Part shown: one piece after another, positions 63,978-64,000 of the stretch
Layout of the letters: every line of letters starts with the position of its first letter
How positions within the stretch are numbered: position 1 is the first letter of the stretch
NCBI GenBank assembly: GCA_937997345.1
Contig: CALKTD010000017.1
Location: forward strand, 1-64,000
Direction: 5' to 3'
Length of the DNA stretch: 64,000 nucleotides
Origin: an uncultured Atopobium sp.
Lineage (GTDB): Bacteria; Actinomycetota; Coriobacteriia; Coriobacteriales; Atopobiaceae
Program-made: the position numbers and the translations under genes
Notes under the pieces: model-generated
What the model was told of the DNA's origin: nothing
The model's database searches: none
Seen by the model: the letters and a program-made list of their open reading frames with translations, nothing else

Positions 63978-64000
63978 ATGGATTTATCAGCTCTACCAGA
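63978..64000 (+). CDS. Start of a gene cut by the window edge
   Basis: ATG with AAGGA six bases upstream, beginning MDLSALP. Only seven full codons are visible, so no function can be given. It is divergent from the ABC operon. Confidence 0.45.

Overview
The window looks like chromosome from a host-associated Coriobacteriia member, most likely the Atopobium/Lancefieldella/Olsenella group. This is inferred from moderate GC, a fermentative gene set, and Firmicutes-like housekeeping order combined with actinobacterial-looking proteins. I could run no database search, so family names rest on recognised motifs. Most genes are on the minus strand.

Region 1 (0.1-13.1 kb) is housekeeping. On the minus strand the order is tatA-like, greA, lysS, clpC, disA, ispD, ispF, cysS, rlmB and yacP-like. 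This is a slimmed version of the lysS-clpC-disA-ispDF-cysS-rlmB-yacP order of Bacillus, without ctsR, mcsAB or radA. A foreign-looking ABC exporter points the other way between ispF and cysS. Region 2 (13.1-24.8 kb) holds a spermidine-synthase-like methyltransferase, a malolactic enzyme with a wrecked AEC permease behind it, a nucleoside hydrolase/ribokinase pair, a Mg2+ P-type ATPase with an acidic insert, and two nitroreductases. Two 180-bp inverted-repeat elements of one family flank this stretch (14.07 and 24.61 kb).

Region 3 (25.0-32.1 kb) is a MurNAc (peptidoglycan) salvage locus: mupG, murP, murQ and murR, divergent from a Tat-exported serine-hydrolase lipoprotein broken by a one-base frameshift. 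Region 4 (32.2-41.5 kb) has tandem repeats, redox and peptidase genes, a cellobiose-type PTS operon whose GH1 enzyme has Gln where the acid/base Glu should be, and a small alarmone-hydrolase-like HD protein. Region 5 (41.5-51.5 kb) is AT-richer. It has small membrane proteins and an unusual locus joining a lactose-family PTS and a PRD regulator to M42 and M24 peptidases, a PatB-type C-S lyase and an RDD protein, with no glycosidase.

Region 6 (51.7-60.2 kb) is a defence island: a one-polypeptide type IIL restriction-modification enzyme, a RecB-like nuclease-fold protein, a tRNA-Met-like 3' remnant (probable old attachment site), a HEPN/Toprim protein, and a coupled SIR2-HerA pair. The window closes with an iron/siderophore or cobalamin ABC transporter (60.8-63.7 kb) and the first codons of a divergent gene.

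Across the core, the octamer GGCGAGAA/TTCTCGCC occurs at least 26 times by eye but not at all from about 41 to 62 kb. This is an unexplained genome-wide word and also a marker of acquired DNA.
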